54,517 bases of DNA from an uncultured Pelagibacteraceae bacterium (GCA_902563555.1 CACEXM010000007.1:1-54517), one strand, 5' to 3'; shown: positions 30,470 through 40,551, numbered from the stretch's first letter. Notes: a model not told the origin generated them from the letters alone. Program-made: numbers and translations.

Positions 30470-31273
30470 TTAACAATTTTTTAATTGTTCTCCAAATATA
30501 TAACTTTCTACTTTTTTAGCTAAACCTGTTTCTAAATTGCACTCAACAATAACACCGCATAACGTAGCGTCTCTATTTGCTGGAAAATGTTTGATAGAGT
30601 CTTTTTTCATAAATTTGTTAATTGAATTTTCTTTATTCATCCCAATTACTGAGTCATAATCACCACACATTCCTGCATCAGTTTGATAAGCAGTCCCTTT
30701 CTTAAGGATTCTTGTATCATTAGTTGGTATATGAGTATGAGTTCCCACTACAAGTGATGCTTTTCCATCAAAGTAATGTCCAATTGCATTTTTTTCACTT
30801 GTAATTTCTCCATGAAAATCAACAACTAAGAAATCAAAATCCTCCTTTAATTTAAATTTATTAAGAAATTGATTAGCAATCTCAAAAACATCATTACTTT
30901 TTTTCATAAAAACGTTTCCCATTAAATTTAAAACTCCAATTTTAGAGTTATTAGAAGTGGTAAAGATTTCAAATCCTCTTCCTAGCGATGGTTCAAAAAA
31001 ATTCTTTGGTCTTAACAATCTTTTTTCATTTTCAATAAAATTCATTATTTCTTTTTGATCCCAAACATGATTTCCAGTCGTAATTACATCAACTCCACTA
31101 GAAAAAAATTTCTCACAAATTTTTTTTGTTAGACCAACTCCACTTTCATCAGCATTTTCACCATTAACTATTACAAAATCAATATTTCTCAGCTTTTTTT
31201 GAGAGGGAAGATCTTTAGTTAATTTTGCGCAGCCCGAACTACCTACAACGTCACCTAAAAACAATATTCTCAT
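30470..31273 (-). CDS. ymdB: YmdB-like metallophosphoesterase (TIGR00282 family)
   Basis: Calcineurin-like phosphoesterase; characterised relatives hydrolyse 2',3'-cyclic nucleotides or cAMP. The 267-aa protein has metal-ligand motifs MRILFLGDVVGSSG, VNGENADESGVGLT, TTGNHVWDQKE, DFHGEITSEK and VVGTHTHIPTND, the complete family pattern. It overlaps the cyclo-ligase gene by 4 bp and is 3 bp upstream of yebC. The physiological substrate in this organism is unknown. Confidence 0.9.
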   Translation of the reverse strand: MRILFLGDVVGSSGCAKLTKDLPSQKKLRNIDFVIVNGENADESGVGLTKKICEKFFSSGVDVITTGNHVWDQKEIMNFIENEKRLLRPKNFFEPSLGRGFEIFTTSNNSKIGVLNLMGNVFMKKSNDVFEIANQFLNKFKLKEDFDFLVVDFHGEITSEKNAIGHYFDGKASLVVGTHTHIPTNDTRILKKGTAYQTDAGMCGDYDSVIGMNKENSINKFMKKDSIKHFPANRDATLCGVIVECNLETGLAKKVESYIFGEQLKNC

Positions 31274-31815
31274 TCTATAATATTTTTTTCTGTTACTATA
31301 AAATCTAGTTTCATATCATATTTATTTACAGGTATTTTTTTAACTTTTTGGAATAAAAATGCCAATCCAATAAGAAGAGGTTTTTTTCTTTTTTTAACTT
31401 TCTGGATATATCTATCGTAAAAGCCTCCTCCATATCCGACTCTATTTAAGTTTGTGTCAAAACTTAATAAAGGAATTAATAGTATATCTGGAAATTTTAA
31501 TTTACCCATGCTCGGCTCTGGTATGCCATATTTATTAATAACTAGAGGTTCTTTAAAACTCCATTGAATAAAATCCATTTGAAAATTACTTTTTATTTTT
31601 GGTAAAGAAATAATATAACTTTTTTTTTCTAATTTTTTTAAGATTTGAATACAATCAATTTCATTATTGTAAGGATAGTATCCTCCAATAACCTTTCCCT
31701 TTATTCCCCTTTTTTTTAGAACTTTTATAATGTTTTTAAAATTAATTATATTGCCTTTTTGCGATTTGCTCTTTCTTAGCTTTAAAAATTTTTTTCTTAT
31801 TTGAGATTTTTTCAC
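31270..31815 (-). CDS. ygfA: 5-formyltetrahydrofolate cyclo-ligase
   Basis: ATP-dependent conversion of 5-formyl-THF to 5,10-methenyl-THF, recycling a dead-end folate. The 181-aa protein has the basic N-terminus KSQIRKKFLKLRKS, GGYYPYNNEID and the C-terminal GYGGGFYDRYIQ motif that binds ATP-Mg. It follows zapA at 6 bp. In many proteobacteria 6S RNA lies in the zapA-ygfA gap; here no such space exists. Confidence 0.93.
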   Translation of the reverse strand: MKKSQIRKKFLKLRKSKSQKGNIINFKNIIKVLKKRGIKGKVIGGYYPYNNEIDCIQILKKLEKKSYIISLPKIKSNFQMDFIQWSFKEPLVINKYGIPEPSMGKLKFPDILLIPLLSFDTNLNRVGYGGGFYDRYIQKVKKRKKPLLIGLAFLFQKVKKIPVNKYDMKLDFIVTEKNIIE

Positions 31816-31821
31816 AAAATT

Positions 31822-32265
31822 TTAAGACAACTTTTCCAAGTTTGCTTTTTCTATAAAATTGGAAATTTCATTCGTTGCTTCATCAATCAATTTTTCATAA
31901 CTTTGATGACTTAACTCAATTTCATTTTTTAAATGTAAATGTTTTAGATTTAATTTATTTATTTCATCTTCTTTTTTATCTCTGTATTCATAAATCAAAG
32001 ATTTAAGTTCCTTAAACTTATTAGACAAATTAGTTAATTCAATTTTTTTTTGATCTACTTTTTTTTTTGTTTCATAATATTCATCCATGATTTTTACTGC
32101 AGTAATTAATAAAAGTTTATTTTCACCCAAATTTCCAAGTTCATCTTTAAGTTTATTAAACTTTTGGTTTATTTGAATTAATAATTCTTCTAATTGATCT
32201 TCTTGCCCGTCTTCACAAGAAAGTAAGAATTCTTTTCCATTAAATTTAATGCTTACGTTTGCCAT
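31822..32265 (-). CDS. zapA: cell division protein ZapA-like
   Basis: Cytoplasmic activator that bundles FtsZ at the division ring. The 147-aa protein opens with the ZapA domain (VSIKFNGKEFLLSCEDGQEDQLEELLIQINQKFNKL, written in two pieces by its strand and helix halves) and then a long coiled coil from about residue 70 to 140. It is longer than typical 100-aa ZapA. It overlaps the small coiled-coil gene upstream by 13 bp and precedes ygfA, the standard alphaproteobacterial order. Confidence 0.82.
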   Translation of the reverse strand: MANVSIKFNGKEFLLSCEDGQEDQLEELLIQINQKFNKLKDELGNLGENKLLLITAVKIMDEYYETKKKVDQKKIELTNLSNKFKELKSLIYEYRDKKEDEINKLNLKHLHLKNEIELSHQSYEKLIDEATNEISNFIEKANLEKLS

Positions 32266-32576
32266 TTGTCCATTTCATCTAATAAAATATCTGTTTCTTG
32301 ATTTAATTCATCAATTTTTTCAGAAAATTTTAATTGTTTTTCTTTTTCAACCTTCTCCCGATTTTTAAATTCATCTAATTTCTTAGTTAATTCCTCATGT
32401 TCAACATTCAAAGATGTGTATTTTTTCTCTAATTCCTGCTTTTCAATTTCTAATTGATTTTTTTGTTGTGTTAGATTTTCAATATTATTTTTTAATTCAG
32501 GATTATTAAGATTTAATTTTTTTAAACTTGCTAGTGCTTGATTTAATTTTTTTTCTTTTTCGCTAAAAAAATTCAT
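32253..32576 (-). CDS. small coiled-coil protein upstream of zapA (DUF4164-like)
   Basis: A 107-aa protein that is almost entirely predicted coiled coil, with heptad-rich Lys/Glu/Leu segments from residue 8 on, and no membrane span or signal. ATG at 32576 (protein opening MNFFSEKEKK) is preferred to an upstream in-frame TTG. In alphaproteobacteria a short coiled-coil DUF4164 protein often lies between tkt and zapA, so this is probably its counterpart. A role with ZapA at the division site is inference only. Divergent from tkt. Confidence 0.7.
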   Translation of the reverse strand: MNFFSEKEKKLNQALASLKKLNLNNPELKNNIENLTQQKNQLEIEKQELEKKYTSLNVEHEELTKKLDEFKNREKVEKEKQLKFSEKIDELNQETDILLDEMDKWQT

Positions 32577-32586
32577 ATATAACAAC

Positions 32587-32592
32587 TATAAT
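32587..32592 (+). promoter_or_regulatory. perfect -10 box for the tkt operon
   Basis: TATAAT with a weak -35 region (about 32564-32569) inside the divergent coiled-coil gene. Predicted start near 32599 leaves a roughly 30-nt leader containing AGGA at 32620-32623. Confidence 0.5.
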
Positions 32593-32628
32593 ATTAAATA
32601 GAATCTTCTTAGTCTAGACAGGATAATT

Positions 32629-34560
32629 TTGAGTACACAATATAGGGAATTGGCTAATTGTATCAGGTTTTTATCTATTGATGCAGTGCAAAAAGCAAAC
32701 TCAGGACACCCTGGAATGCCGATGGGTATGGCTGACGCAGTAACTGTTTTATTTAAAGATTTTTTAAATTTTAATCCAAGTAATCCTAACTGGATAAATA
32801 GAGATAGATTTGTACTTTCTGCAGGACATGGTTCTATGCTGCTTTATTCATTGCTTTATCTAACTGGTTATAAAAGTGTTTCCTTGAACGATATTAAAAA
32901 TTTTAGACAACTTGACTCTATTTGTGCTGGCCATCCTGAATATCACCCTAACAGTGGGATTGAAACTACAACAGGTCCATTAGGACAGGGTATATCTAAT
33001 GCGGTAGGTTTTGCAATCTCAGAAGAAATTTTAAAAAAGCAAGTAGGAAAAAAAATTATTAACCACAAAACTTATGTTATAGCTGGAGATGGATGTTTAA
33101 TGGAAGGGATAAGCCACGAAGCGCTAAGTCTTGCAGGACACCTCAGACTGAAAAATCTTATTTTACTTTTTGATGATAATTCGATTTCAATTGATGGTCC
33201 AACAAACTTAACAGTTTCAGATGATCATGAAAAAAGATTCGAAAGCTATGGTTGGGATTATTTAAAAATTGATGGTCATAATTTTAAAGAAATAAGAAAG
33301 GCTCTTCAAAAAGCACAAAAATCAAAAAAACCTGTAGCAATCTCTTGTAAAACAACGATTGGATACGGATCTCCAAATAAGGGTGGTAAAGCTTCATCTC
33401 ATGGCAGTCCATTAGGTGAAGATGAAATAAGATTAGTCAGAAAAAAATTGAACTGGCCACACAATACTTTTGAAATTCCAAAAAACTTGATGGATCAATG
33501 GAGATCAATTGGTAAAAAAGCATCAATTAAAGCTAATAGAAATAAAAAAAAATTTTCACTAAGATTTAATAAAAATACTATCAACGCAGAAATAGAAAAA
33601 GCAAAATCAGACTACTTAAAAAAATTACAACCAATAGCAACTAGAAAATGTTCAGAAAAATTTTTAGAAATTGCTTCCAAACTTCCAAACTTAATTGGTG
33701 GATCAGCAGATTTAGCAGGATCCAATAATACCAAAACCAAAAATCATAAGATTATTCAACCAAATGATTTTTCCGGAAATTATATCCATTTTGGAGTGAG
33801 AGAACATGCAATGTGTGGTATTATGAATGGTATCTCACTTCATAGTGAGCTTGTTCCTTATGGTGGGACTTTTTTAATATTTAGCGATTACTGTAAACCA
33901 TCAATAAGACTGGCGGCTATGATGAAGCAAAAAATTATTTATGTTTTTACACATGACTCAATTGGTCTTGGAGAAGATGGACCAACCCATCAACCAATAG
34001 AACAATTAACAAGTTTGCGATCAATACCGAATTTGAATGTTTTTAGACCTTCTGACTTAATAGAAACTTTTGAGTGTTGGCAATTGGCGTTAAATAGCAA
34101 AAGTTCTCCAAGCGTAATAGCCCTAACAAGACAAAGCTTAAATCCAATTCGTACAAAAAAATCATCAAAAAATTTGTCTTTAGCTGGCGCTTATGAAATT
34201 TTAAGAACAAGTAATAGAATAAGTGCAACTATTATAGCAACAGGATCCGAAACTAGTCTTGCAATAGAAGTTAGTCATAAATTAGCCACAGATGGCATTT
34301 ACTCAAAAGTAATATCAATGCCTTGCCAGGAATTATTTGATCAACAAAGTAAAGTCTTCAAAAATAAAATTTTAAATGAAACTAAGCTGGTAATTTCTAT
34401 AGAAGCCTCTGAAACTGGTTATTGGAAAAAATATACTGGCAGCAAAGGACTTAATTTTGGAATTGATGATTTTGGAAAAAGTGCGCCATATAAAGATATA
34501 TATAATCACTTTGGATTAAACTCAAAGATTATCGTAAAAAAAATTAAAAAAAAATTATGA
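32629..34560 (+). CDS. tkt: transketolase
   Basis: TPP enzyme moving two-carbon units in the pentose phosphate pathway. The 643-aa protein starts at TTG (32629), supported by AGGA five nt upstream and by the family N-terminus [31 protein letters not shown]. It shows [14 protein letters not shown], the TPP motif [31 protein letters not shown] with the catalytic Glu, and [15 protein letters not shown]. First gene of tkt-gap-pgk-fba-thiE-efp-suhB; its stop overlaps gap by 4 bp. Confidence 0.97.
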   Translation: MSTQYRELANCIRFLSIDAVQKANSGHPGMPMGMADAVTVLFKDFLNFNPSNPNWINRDRFVLSAGHGSMLLYSLLYLTGYKSVSLNDIKNFRQLDSICAGHPEYHPNSGIETTTGPLGQGISNAVGFAISEEILKKQVGKKIINHKTYVIAGDGCLMEGISHEALSLAGHLRLKNLILLFDDNSISIDGPTNLTVSDDHEKRFESYGWDYLKIDGHNFKEIRKALQKAQKSKKPVAISCKTTIGYGSPNKGGKASSHGSPLGEDEIRLVRKKLNWPHNTFEIPKNLMDQWRSIGKKASIKANRNKKKFSLRFNKNTINAEIEKAKSDYLKKLQPIATRKCSEKFLEIASKLPNLIGGSADLAGSNNTKTKNHKIIQPNDFSGNYIHFGVREHAMCGIMNGISLHSELVPYGGTFLIFSDYCKPSIRLAAMMKQKIIYVFTHDSIGLGEDGPTHQPIEQLTSLRSIPNLNVFRPSDLIETFECWQLALNSKSSPSVIALTRQSLNPIRTKKSSKNLSLAGAYEILRTSNRISATIIATGSETSLAIEVSHKLATDGIYSKVISMPCQELFDQQSKVFKNKILNETKLVISIEASETGYWKKYTGSKGLNFGIDDFGKSAPYKDIYNHFGLNSKIIVKKIKKKL

Positions 34561-35558
34561 CAGTCAAAGTTGGAATAAATGGAATGGGAAGAATTGGAAG
34601 AATGATTGTTCGATCAATTATCGAGAATAAAAATAAAAATATAGAAATTAAATACATCAATAATAGAACTAATTCTAAAACATGTTCATCTTTATTAAAA
34701 TATGACTCCATTCACGGAAAATTTAATGCAGAAATAGATTTTGGTGAAAATCATATTATTATCAACAAAAATAAAATTTTATTTGGCCAAGAAACAGATT
34801 TAAATAATATTCATTGGAATAAATATGGAGTGGATTATGTTTTAGAGTGCACAGGTAAATTTAACTCAAAAGAAAAATTACTCACACATATTAATAATGG
34901 TGCAAAAAGAGTTATTGTCTCTGCTCCGTGTAAAGATGCTGACAGAACTATTGTATATGGAGTAAATGAAACTGAATTAAAAAAAGAGGATAAGATTATA
35001 TCTGCTGCTTCTTGTACAACAAATTGTCTTGCCCCTGTGGCTCATGTTTTAGACCAAAATTTCGAAATTGAAAAAGGGTTTATGATCACAATTCATTCCT
35101 TTACAAGTGACCAAAGAATATTAGATAATTCTCATAAAGACCCAAGAAGAGCCAGATCCGCAAGCCAGTCTATTGTGCCAACCTCAACAGGTGCATCAAA
35201 AGCAATTGGTGAGATTATACCTTCGCTTAAAGGTAAATTAGAAGGTGTGGCCATGAGAGTCCCTACGCCAAATGTTTCATTAATTGAACTCGTCTTTTGT
35301 ACAAAAAAAGACATTACTATTGACAAGATTAATTTAGCATTTCAAAATTTTAGCAAAAAAAATAAAATTCTTGAAACTACAAAAGAAAAGCTTGTTTCAA
35401 TCGACTTTAATCATAATCCTGCTTCTTCAATAGTAGACGAAAGTTTAACAAAAGTAGTAAGTAAAAATATGGGTAAAATTTCAGCCTGGTATGATAACGA
35501 ATGGGGTTTTTCAAATAGAATGTGTGATATTGTAGAATATATTCATAAGAATTCTTAA
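34557..35558 (+). CDS. gap: glyceraldehyde-3-phosphate dehydrogenase
   Basis: NAD(P)-dependent oxidation of G3P to 1,3-bisphosphoglycerate, or the reverse in gluconeogenesis. The 333-aa protein has the Rossmann start [11 protein letters not shown], the catalytic segment [12 protein letters not shown] with the active Cys near residue 152, [23 protein letters not shown] and [11 protein letters not shown]. Residue 34 and its neighbours (YINNRT) do not show the usual Asp of strictly NAD-dependent enzymes, so cofactor preference is open. Both gene ends abut neighbours (ATGA with tkt; TAATG with pgk). Confidence 0.96.
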   Translation: MTVKVGINGMGRIGRMIVRSIIENKNKNIEIKYINNRTNSKTCSSLLKYDSIHGKFNAEIDFGENHIIINKNKILFGQETDLNNIHWNKYGVDYVLECTGKFNSKEKLLTHINNGAKRVIVSAPCKDADRTIVYGVNETELKKEDKIISAASCTTNCLAPVAHVLDQNFEIEKGFMITIHSFTSDQRILDNSHKDPRRARSASQSIVPTSTGASKAIGEIIPSLKGKLEGVAMRVPTPNVSLIELVFCTKKDITIDKINLAFQNFSKKNKILETTKEKLVSIDFNHNPASSIVDESLTKVVSKNMGKISAWYDNEWGFSNRMCDIVEYIHKNS

Positions 35559-36736
35559 TGAACAATATTAAAGATAATGAAAATCTTAGTGCTAAGAGAG
35601 TTTTATTAAGATTAGATCTGAACGTCCCTTTGAAAAATGGTGACATTGTCGATGAAACCAGAATAATTAAAATTTTACCTGTTATCAAATTTTTAATAAA
35701 AAGAAATTCAAAAATTTTAATAATTTCTCATGTTGGACGTCCTAAAGGCAAATTTAATAAAGATCTCTCCCTTAAGCCAATTTGTGATTACTTAGAAAAA
35801 AAGATAAAAACTAGAGTTAATTTTATAAGTGAAGATATTTTAAAAATCAAAAGAGATGATTTATTTAAAGAGCCTGAGGAGAAAGTTATCTTTTTTGAAA
35901 ACATAAGATTTTATGCAGAAGAAGAAAAGAATGAGTCAAATTTTTCAAAACACCTGGCTAGTTTTGCAGATTTGTTCGTAAATGATGCTTTTTCTTGCTC
36001 ACACAGAAAACATGCTTCAGTATGCAAAATTACAGAATTTCTGCCATCCTACGCTGGATTACAATTTGAGACAGAAGTAAATGCTCTAAAAAAAGTTACT
36101 ATTGAAATCAAAAAACCAATTACTTGTATTATTGGTGGATCAAAAATTTCTACAAAAATAGATATAATTAAAAATTTAATACCTAAATTTAACAACATAA
36201 TCTTTGTGGGAGGTATGGCTAACAATATTCTGAGCTTCAAAGGTAATAGAATTGGAAAATCAATTAGTGAAGAAAATTGTGAAAGTATAATAAAAGAAAT
36301 TTTTGAAATTTCAAAAAATACACTATGTGAAATTACTTATCCAGAAGATGTCTTGATAGGTAAAAGTGCTGATGACGATGCCCAGAGAAAAGATCTTAAG
36401 GACATAGCAGATGATGATTTAATCTTAGACGTCGGACCTAAAACACTAAAAAAAATAAAAAATATAATTAAAAATAGTAAAACAGTTCTTTGGAATGGTC
36501 CTGCTGGTTATTTTGAAAATCCAAATTTTGCTAAGGGTAGCATTGAGATTGCAAAAACAATTATTAAAAAAAATAAAGATAATTCAATTTATTCTGTAGT
36601 CGGTGGAGGAGATACTGTTGCGGTTGTCAATCAACTAAATGTAATTAAAGATTTTAATTTTGTTTCAACTGCTGGTGGTGCTTTTTTAGAATATCTTGAA
36701 GGAAAAGAACTTCCTGGTATAAAAGCCCTAAACTAA
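35558..36736 (+). CDS. pgk: phosphoglycerate kinase
   Basis: Reversible phosphotransfer between 1,3-BPG and ADP. The 392-aa protein has KRVLLRLDLNVPL, ISHVGRPKGK, FFENIRFYAEEEKNE, FVNDAFSCSHRKHAS, the central GGSKISTKI and the C-terminal nucleotide site VLWNGPAGYFE and VVGGGDTVAVV with STAGGAFLEYLEG. Start overlaps gap; fba follows after 1 bp. All expected active-site segments are present. Confidence 0.97.
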   Translation: MNNIKDNENLSAKRVLLRLDLNVPLKNGDIVDETRIIKILPVIKFLIKRNSKILIISHVGRPKGKFNKDLSLKPICDYLEKKIKTRVNFISEDILKIKRDDLFKEPEEKVIFFENIRFYAEEEKNESNFSKHLASFADLFVNDAFSCSHRKHASVCKITEFLPSYAGLQFETEVNALKKVTIEIKKPITCIIGGSKISTKIDIIKNLIPKFNNIIFVGGMANNILSFKGNRIGKSISEENCESIIKEIFEISKNTLCEITYPEDVLIGKSADDDAQRKDLKDIADDDLILDVGPKTLKKIKNIIKNSKTVLWNGPAGYFENPNFAKGSIEIAKTIIKKNKDNSIYSVVGGGDTVAVVNQLNVIKDFNFVSTAGGAFLEYLEGKELPGIKALN

Positions 36737-36737
36737 A

Positions 36738-37748
36738 ATGTCAGAACTAAATATTACAGCGTTAAAAATTTTAGAAAACGGTAAAGGAATTTTAGCTGCA
36801 GATGAAAGCACTGCAACAATGACTAAAAGATTAGACAGTGTAAATATTCCCTCAACCTCAGAAAACAGATTGTTGTTCAGAGAAACACTTTTTAGTTCAT
36901 CCTCAATGAAAGATTGTATTGGAGGTGTAATTCTTTACGATGAAACAATTAAACAAACATCGTCAAAAAAAGATACAATTCCAGAATTAATATCAGATAG
37001 AGGCTCAATACCAGGTATCAAAGTAGACACAGGTGCAAAAATTTTAGCTGGTTCTCCAGATGAAAAAATTACTGAGGGTCTTGATGGATTGAGGGAAAGA
37101 TTAAAAGAATATTATAAACTAGGTGCAAAATTTACTAAATGGAGAGGTGTTTATAATATAACTAAAAATTATCCAAGCAAACTCTCAATCAACTCTAATG
37201 CACATGCATTAGCGAGATATTCTGCTTTAGTTCAAGAGTGCGATATGGTTCCAATAGTTGAGCCTGAGGTTTTAATGGACGGTGATCATTCTGCTAAAGA
37301 GTGTTTAGAAAAAACTTCTGAAGTTATAAAAAAATGTTTTGAAGAACTAATAGTAAACAAAGTTGATTTGAGGGGAATTATACTCAAACCTAATATGATC
37401 TTAGCAGGAAATAGATCCAAAGAAAAAATTACTAATGAGGAAGTAGCAAAGTTAACTTTGGAATGTTTAAAATCCTCAGTACCTTCAGAAGTTCCAGGTA
37501 TAGCTTTCCTATCTGGAGGTCAGTCCGAAATAGAAGCGACAGAGAATTTAAATTTAATTAATAAATACAATAATACCAGCTTTATCATGAGCTATTCTTA
37601 TGGGCGGGCTCTTCAACAAAGTGCCTTAAAGTATTGGTCAAAAGATATTAAGAATATTGAAGGCACTCAGCAGATTTTTAACCACCGAGCCAAAATGAAT
37701 ACATTGGCTGCTCAAGGAAAATGGTCAAAAGATTTTGAAATACAATAA
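36738..37748 (+). CDS. fba: class I fructose-bisphosphate aldolase
   Basis: Schiff-base aldolase cleaving or forming fructose 1,6-bisphosphate. The 336-aa protein has the class I start LENGKGILAADESTATMTKRL, KFTKWRGVYNI, VPIVEPEVLMDGDH, the Schiff-base Lys in RGIILKPNMI near residue 217 and FLSGGQSEIEATENLN. It is the eukaryote-like class I type rather than the zinc class II enzyme. Downstream thiE begins inside its last 14 bp. Confidence 0.95.
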   Translation: MSELNITALKILENGKGILAADESTATMTKRLDSVNIPSTSENRLLFRETLFSSSSMKDCIGGVILYDETIKQTSSKKDTIPELISDRGSIPGIKVDTGAKILAGSPDEKITEGLDGLRERLKEYYKLGAKFTKWRGVYNITKNYPSKLSINSNAHALARYSALVQECDMVPIVEPEVLMDGDHSAKECLEKTSEVIKKCFEELIVNKVDLRGIILKPNMILAGNRSKEKITNEEVAKLTLECLKSSVPSEVPGIAFLSGGQSEIEATENLNLINKYNNTSFIMSYSYGRALQQSALKYWSKDIKNIEGTQQIFNHRAKMNTLAAQGKWSKDFEIQ

Positions 37749-38349
37749 AAAAAGATTTGTTTATCTAATATCCCCACCTAAGATTGAAAAAAATTTTTTA
37801 AAAGATTTAAATGAAGTATTAAAACAAAATAAAACAAGTTTTTTTCAATTACGTCTAAAAAAAGGTAGTTTAAAAAAAAGATTAGTAATTGGACGTAAAA
37901 TTCAAAAGATATGTAAAAAATTTAAAGTGAAATTTTTAATTAACGATGACGTGTACCTTTCAAAAAAATTGAATGCTGATGGATGTCATCTTGGTCAAAG
38001 TGATATGAAAATTAAAGAAGCAAGAAAATTAATTGGAAAAAAAATAATTGGAATTACATGTCATAATTCAATAAAACTTGCGAAAAATGCATTAAAAAAT
38101 AAACCTGACTATTTAGCTTTTGGTGCTTTTAATTCATCTAAAACAAAAAAAGTAAAATATAAGGCATCAATAAGTTTTCTTAAAAAAGCTCGAAAAATCA
38201 CAAATACCCCAATCGTTGCAATCGGTGGTATTAACTCTACAAATTATAAAAATCTTTTGTTGAATAAGGCAAACTTTTTAGCTATCTCAAGCTACATTTG
38301 GAAAAATAAAAAACTTAAACCTAAGAATGCTGTAAAAAAATTAATATGA
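37735..38349 (+). CDS. thiE: thiamine-phosphate synthase family protein
   Basis: TIM-barrel enzyme expected to join HMP-PP and thiazole phosphate. The 204-aa protein has FFQLRLKKGS, FLINDDVYLSKKLNADGCHLGQSDM, IIGITCHNS, DYLAFGAFNSSKTK and PIVAIGGINSTN, matching the ThiE/TenI fold in order. Several spots differ from classical ThiE, so activity is a good inference, not proof. No ATG exists before the first strand. The TTG at 37735, inside the end of fba, is the only sensible start. Association with tkt-gap-pgk-fba is common in alphaproteobacteria. Confidence 0.8.
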   Translation: MKYNKKRFVYLISPPKIEKNFLKDLNEVLKQNKTSFFQLRLKKGSLKKRLVIGRKIQKICKKFKVKFLINDDVYLSKKLNADGCHLGQSDMKIKEARKLIGKKIIGITCHNSIKLAKNALKNKPDYLAFGAFNSSKTKKVKYKASISFLKKARKITNTPIVAIGGINSTNYKNLLLNKANFLAISSYIWKNKKLKPKNAVKKLI

Positions 38350-38906
38350 AAATTAATGCAGGTGAAATTAGAGTGGGCATGTTGCTAGAATATAAAAATG
38401 ATTTATGGCAAGTGTTGAAAACACAGCATGTAAAACCTGGAAAAGGTGGAGCTTTTGCACAGGTTGAAATGAAGAGCTTAAATAAAAATACTAAACTAAA
38501 TGAGAGATTTAGATCCAGTGAGACAGTTGAAAAGGCTTCATTAGAAGAAACTAATTTTACTTATTCATATGAGGACCAAGAAAAGTACTTTTTTATGAAT
38601 CCTAAAACTTTTGAACAAACTGAAATTCAAAAAAGTCTGATAGGTGAAAAAGGTAAATTATTGACCGAAAACCTTGAGGTTACAATAAGTTTTTATAATG
38701 ATAATCCAATTTCTGTAGATCTACCAAAACAAGTAACCTGTAAAATTAAAACCACAGATGCTGCCTTAAAAGGTCAAACTGTTTCATCGTCTTACAAGCC
38801 TGCAATCTTAGAAAATGGATTAAGTATTCAGGTTCCACCTTTCATTGGTGCAGGAGATAGCGTCGTGATAGATACAAGAAATCTAGAATATATAAAAAAA
38901 AACTAA
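38346..38906 (+). CDS. efp: elongation factor P
   Basis: Translation factor that relieves ribosome stalling at polyproline. The 186-aa protein has the three-domain layout of EF-P, with KINAGEIRVGMLLEYKND and the tip loop VKPGKGGAF, whose Lys near residue 33 is the modified position in EpmA-type systems. The C-terminus VPPFIGAGDSVVIDTRNLEYI is typical. Start overlaps the thiE stop by 4 bp. No modification enzyme gene is in the window. Confidence 0.97.
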   Translation: MKINAGEIRVGMLLEYKNDLWQVLKTQHVKPGKGGAFAQVEMKSLNKNTKLNERFRSSETVEKASLEETNFTYSYEDQEKYFFMNPKTFEQTEIQKSLIGEKGKLLTENLEVTISFYNDNPISVDLPKQVTCKIKTTDAALKGQTVSSSYKPAILENGLSIQVPPFIGAGDSVVIDTRNLEYIKKN

Positions 38907-38909
38907 CTT

Positions 38910-39647
38910 ATGAATTCTATCTCCGCAAATCTTAATGTAATGATTAAAGCTAGTGAGAAAGCATCAAAAATATTGATAAGAGATTTCGGAGAATTAGAAA
39001 AATTACAAGTATCAAAAAAAGGACCAAGAGACTTTGTGACCAATGCTGATATTAAAGTTGAAAAAATAATAATAAACGAATTAAAAAAAGCACGACCAAA
39101 TTATTCAATTATTAGTGAAGAAAATGGAATAGAAAAAAATAAAGATAAAAACAATTTTTGGATAATTGATCCAATTGATGGAACAATTAATTTCTTACAT
39201 GGAATACCTCATTTTGCAATATCTATAGCTCTTAAATCAAATAACGAGATAGTGTGTGGACTAATTTTTGATCCGATAAAAGATGAAATGTTTTACGCAG
39301 AGAAAAATAATGGAGCTTTTTATAATAACCAGAGAATTAGAGTGTCCAAAAAAGATAATATAAACGAATGCTTGTTTGGTGTTGGAAAAATTAATGGTGG
39401 AACAAATTTAACATTAAGAAGATCTGGGTGTGCAGCATTAGATATGGCGTATGTTGCCTCAGGTAGATACGATGGATATTATCAAAATAATTTAAATCTC
39501 TGGGATATTGCAGCAGGAATAATTCTTATTAAAGAAGCCGGTGGAATTGTTAATGAAATTGATCTTAGAAATTTGAAAAATATAAAAGTTTTAGCATCAA
39601 GTACAGAAATTCATGCTAAATTTGTTGCAAAAATTGATAACTTTTAA
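38910..39647 (+). CDS. suhB: inositol monophosphatase family protein
   Basis: Mg-dependent, Li-sensitive phosphatase fold. The 245-aa protein has the metal sites [31 protein letters not shown] and the C-terminal [17 protein letters not shown]. Relatives include SuhB, CysQ and fructose bisphosphatase-like enzymes; the exact substrate is uncertain. A 3-bp gap to efp places it as the last gene of the tkt operon. Confidence 0.88.
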   Translation: MNSISANLNVMIKASEKASKILIRDFGELEKLQVSKKGPRDFVTNADIKVEKIIINELKKARPNYSIISEENGIEKNKDKNNFWIIDPIDGTINFLHGIPHFAISIALKSNNEIVCGLIFDPIKDEMFYAEKNNGAFYNNQRIRVSKKDNINECLFGVGKINGGTNLTLRRSGCAALDMAYVASGRYDGYYQNNLNLWDIAAGIILIKEAGGIVNEIDLRNLKNIKVLASSTEIHAKFVAKIDNF

Positions 39648-39675
39648 TTGTTTTAAAATTTTCTTTTGCTATAAA
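39648..39675 (+). promoter_or_regulatory. candidate rpmE promoter, almost no leader
   Basis: TTGTTT (39648-39653), a 16-nt spacer and TATAAA (39670-39675) lie in the 35-bp gap before rpmE. ATG at 39683 is only 7 nt past the -10 box, so the mRNA would start at or next to the start codon. Confidence 0.45.
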
Positions 39676-39682
39676 TCTGCAA

Positions 39683-39913
39683 ATGAAAAAAAAAATACAT
39701 CCTAATTACCACACAATAAAAGTTGTTATGACTGATGGTACTGAATTTGAAACGAAATCAACGTGGGGCAGTGAGGGTGATATATTGAAATTAGAAATTG
39801 ACCCCAAATCACACTCGGCTTGGACTGGGGGGAGACAAAAATTAATGGATAAGGGTCGAATAAGTAAATTTAACAAAAAATTTCAAAACTTTAGGTCAGA
39901 AAATAAAAATTAA
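39683..39913 (+). CDS. rpmE: 50S ribosomal protein L31
   Basis: Bridge protein between ribosomal subunits. The 76-aa protein opens [21 protein letters not shown] and has [25 protein letters not shown]. It lacks the zinc-binding Cys residues (C-minus type). Its stop shares bases with the start of the DUF1013 gene (TAATG), so the two are likely translated together. Confidence 0.95.
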   Translation: MKKKIHPNYHTIKVVMTDGTEFETKSTWGSEGDILKLEIDPKSHSAWTGGRQKLMDKGRISKFNKKFQNFRSENKN

Positions 39914-40482
39914 TGTCAAACGCTCCATTAATGCCTATGGCAACTGCAATGTGGCTAGTTGAAAATACAACGCTTACATTTAAACAAATTGCTGATTTTT
40001 GTAAATTGCATGAAGTGGAGGTTCAAGGTATTGCAGATGGTGAAGTAGCAAAGGGTATCAAAGCATATAATCCTATTATTTCTGGACAACTCTCTCGGGA
40101 GGAAATTGAACTGTCTTCAAAAGATGAAACCAGACCCTTGGAAATAAAGAGCACTGATATTGAGATATCTAATACTGAAAACAAAATAAAAAAATATGTA
40201 CCTTTATCAAAAAGACAAGATAAACCAGATTCCGCTTTATGGCTTATCAAACATCACAATATTTTAAAAGATTCTCAAATAGCGAAGCTTGTTGGGGTTA
40301 CAAAAAATTCTGTTACATCAATAAGAAATAAAAGTTATTGGAATTTTAATAATTTAAGTCCAAAAGATCCAGTGGCTTTAAATTTATTTACTCAAAAAGA
40401 TTTGGTTAGTGCTTTAGAAAAGGCGGAGAGAAGAATTAAAAGAGAGAAAAAAGAGAAAGATAAGCAAAAACAATCCATATAA
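39913..40482 (+). CDS. trcR: cell-cycle transcriptional regulator TrcR (DUF1013)
   Basis: Alphaproteobacteria-specific protein. The 189-aa sequence begins SNAPLMPMATAMWLVENTTLTFKQIADFCKLH, then VQGIADGEVAKGIKAYNPI, a variable linker, and a second helix-turn-helix-like segment KPDSALWLIKHHNILKDSQIAKLVGVTKNSVTSIRN. The two halves each look like sigma-region-4 or HTH units. In Caulobacter/Rhizobiales the family is linked with cell-cycle control. Overlaps rpmE; the C-terminus is very lysine-rich. Confidence 0.82.
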   Translation: MSNAPLMPMATAMWLVENTTLTFKQIADFCKLHEVEVQGIADGEVAKGIKAYNPIISGQLSREEIELSSKDETRPLEIKSTDIEISNTENKIKKYVPLSKRQDKPDSALWLIKHHNILKDSQIAKLVGVTKNSVTSIRNKSYWNFNNLSPKDPVALNLFTQKDLVSALEKAERRIKREKKEKDKQKQSI

Positions 40483-40546
40483 AACTTAAATAATGAATAA
40501 AATTAATAGACATAAAAATATAAAAGTGTTACTTACTCATTTTTTT

Positions 40547-40551
40547 GGAGG
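40547..40551 (+). promoter_or_regulatory. ribosome binding site that decides the rpsU start
   Basis: GGAGG lies 5 nt before ATT at 40557. Using the in-frame TTG at 40545 would place the site inside the gene. This favours ATT as start codon. Confidence 0.7.

Noticed and set aside
31816..31821. 6S RNA between zapA and ygfA
   Set aside because: The gap is only 6 bp, far too short for the roughly 180-nt RNA.
32577..32585. TTG start three codons upstream for the small coiled-coil protein
   Set aside because: A normal ATG follows at 32576 and nothing supports the TTG.
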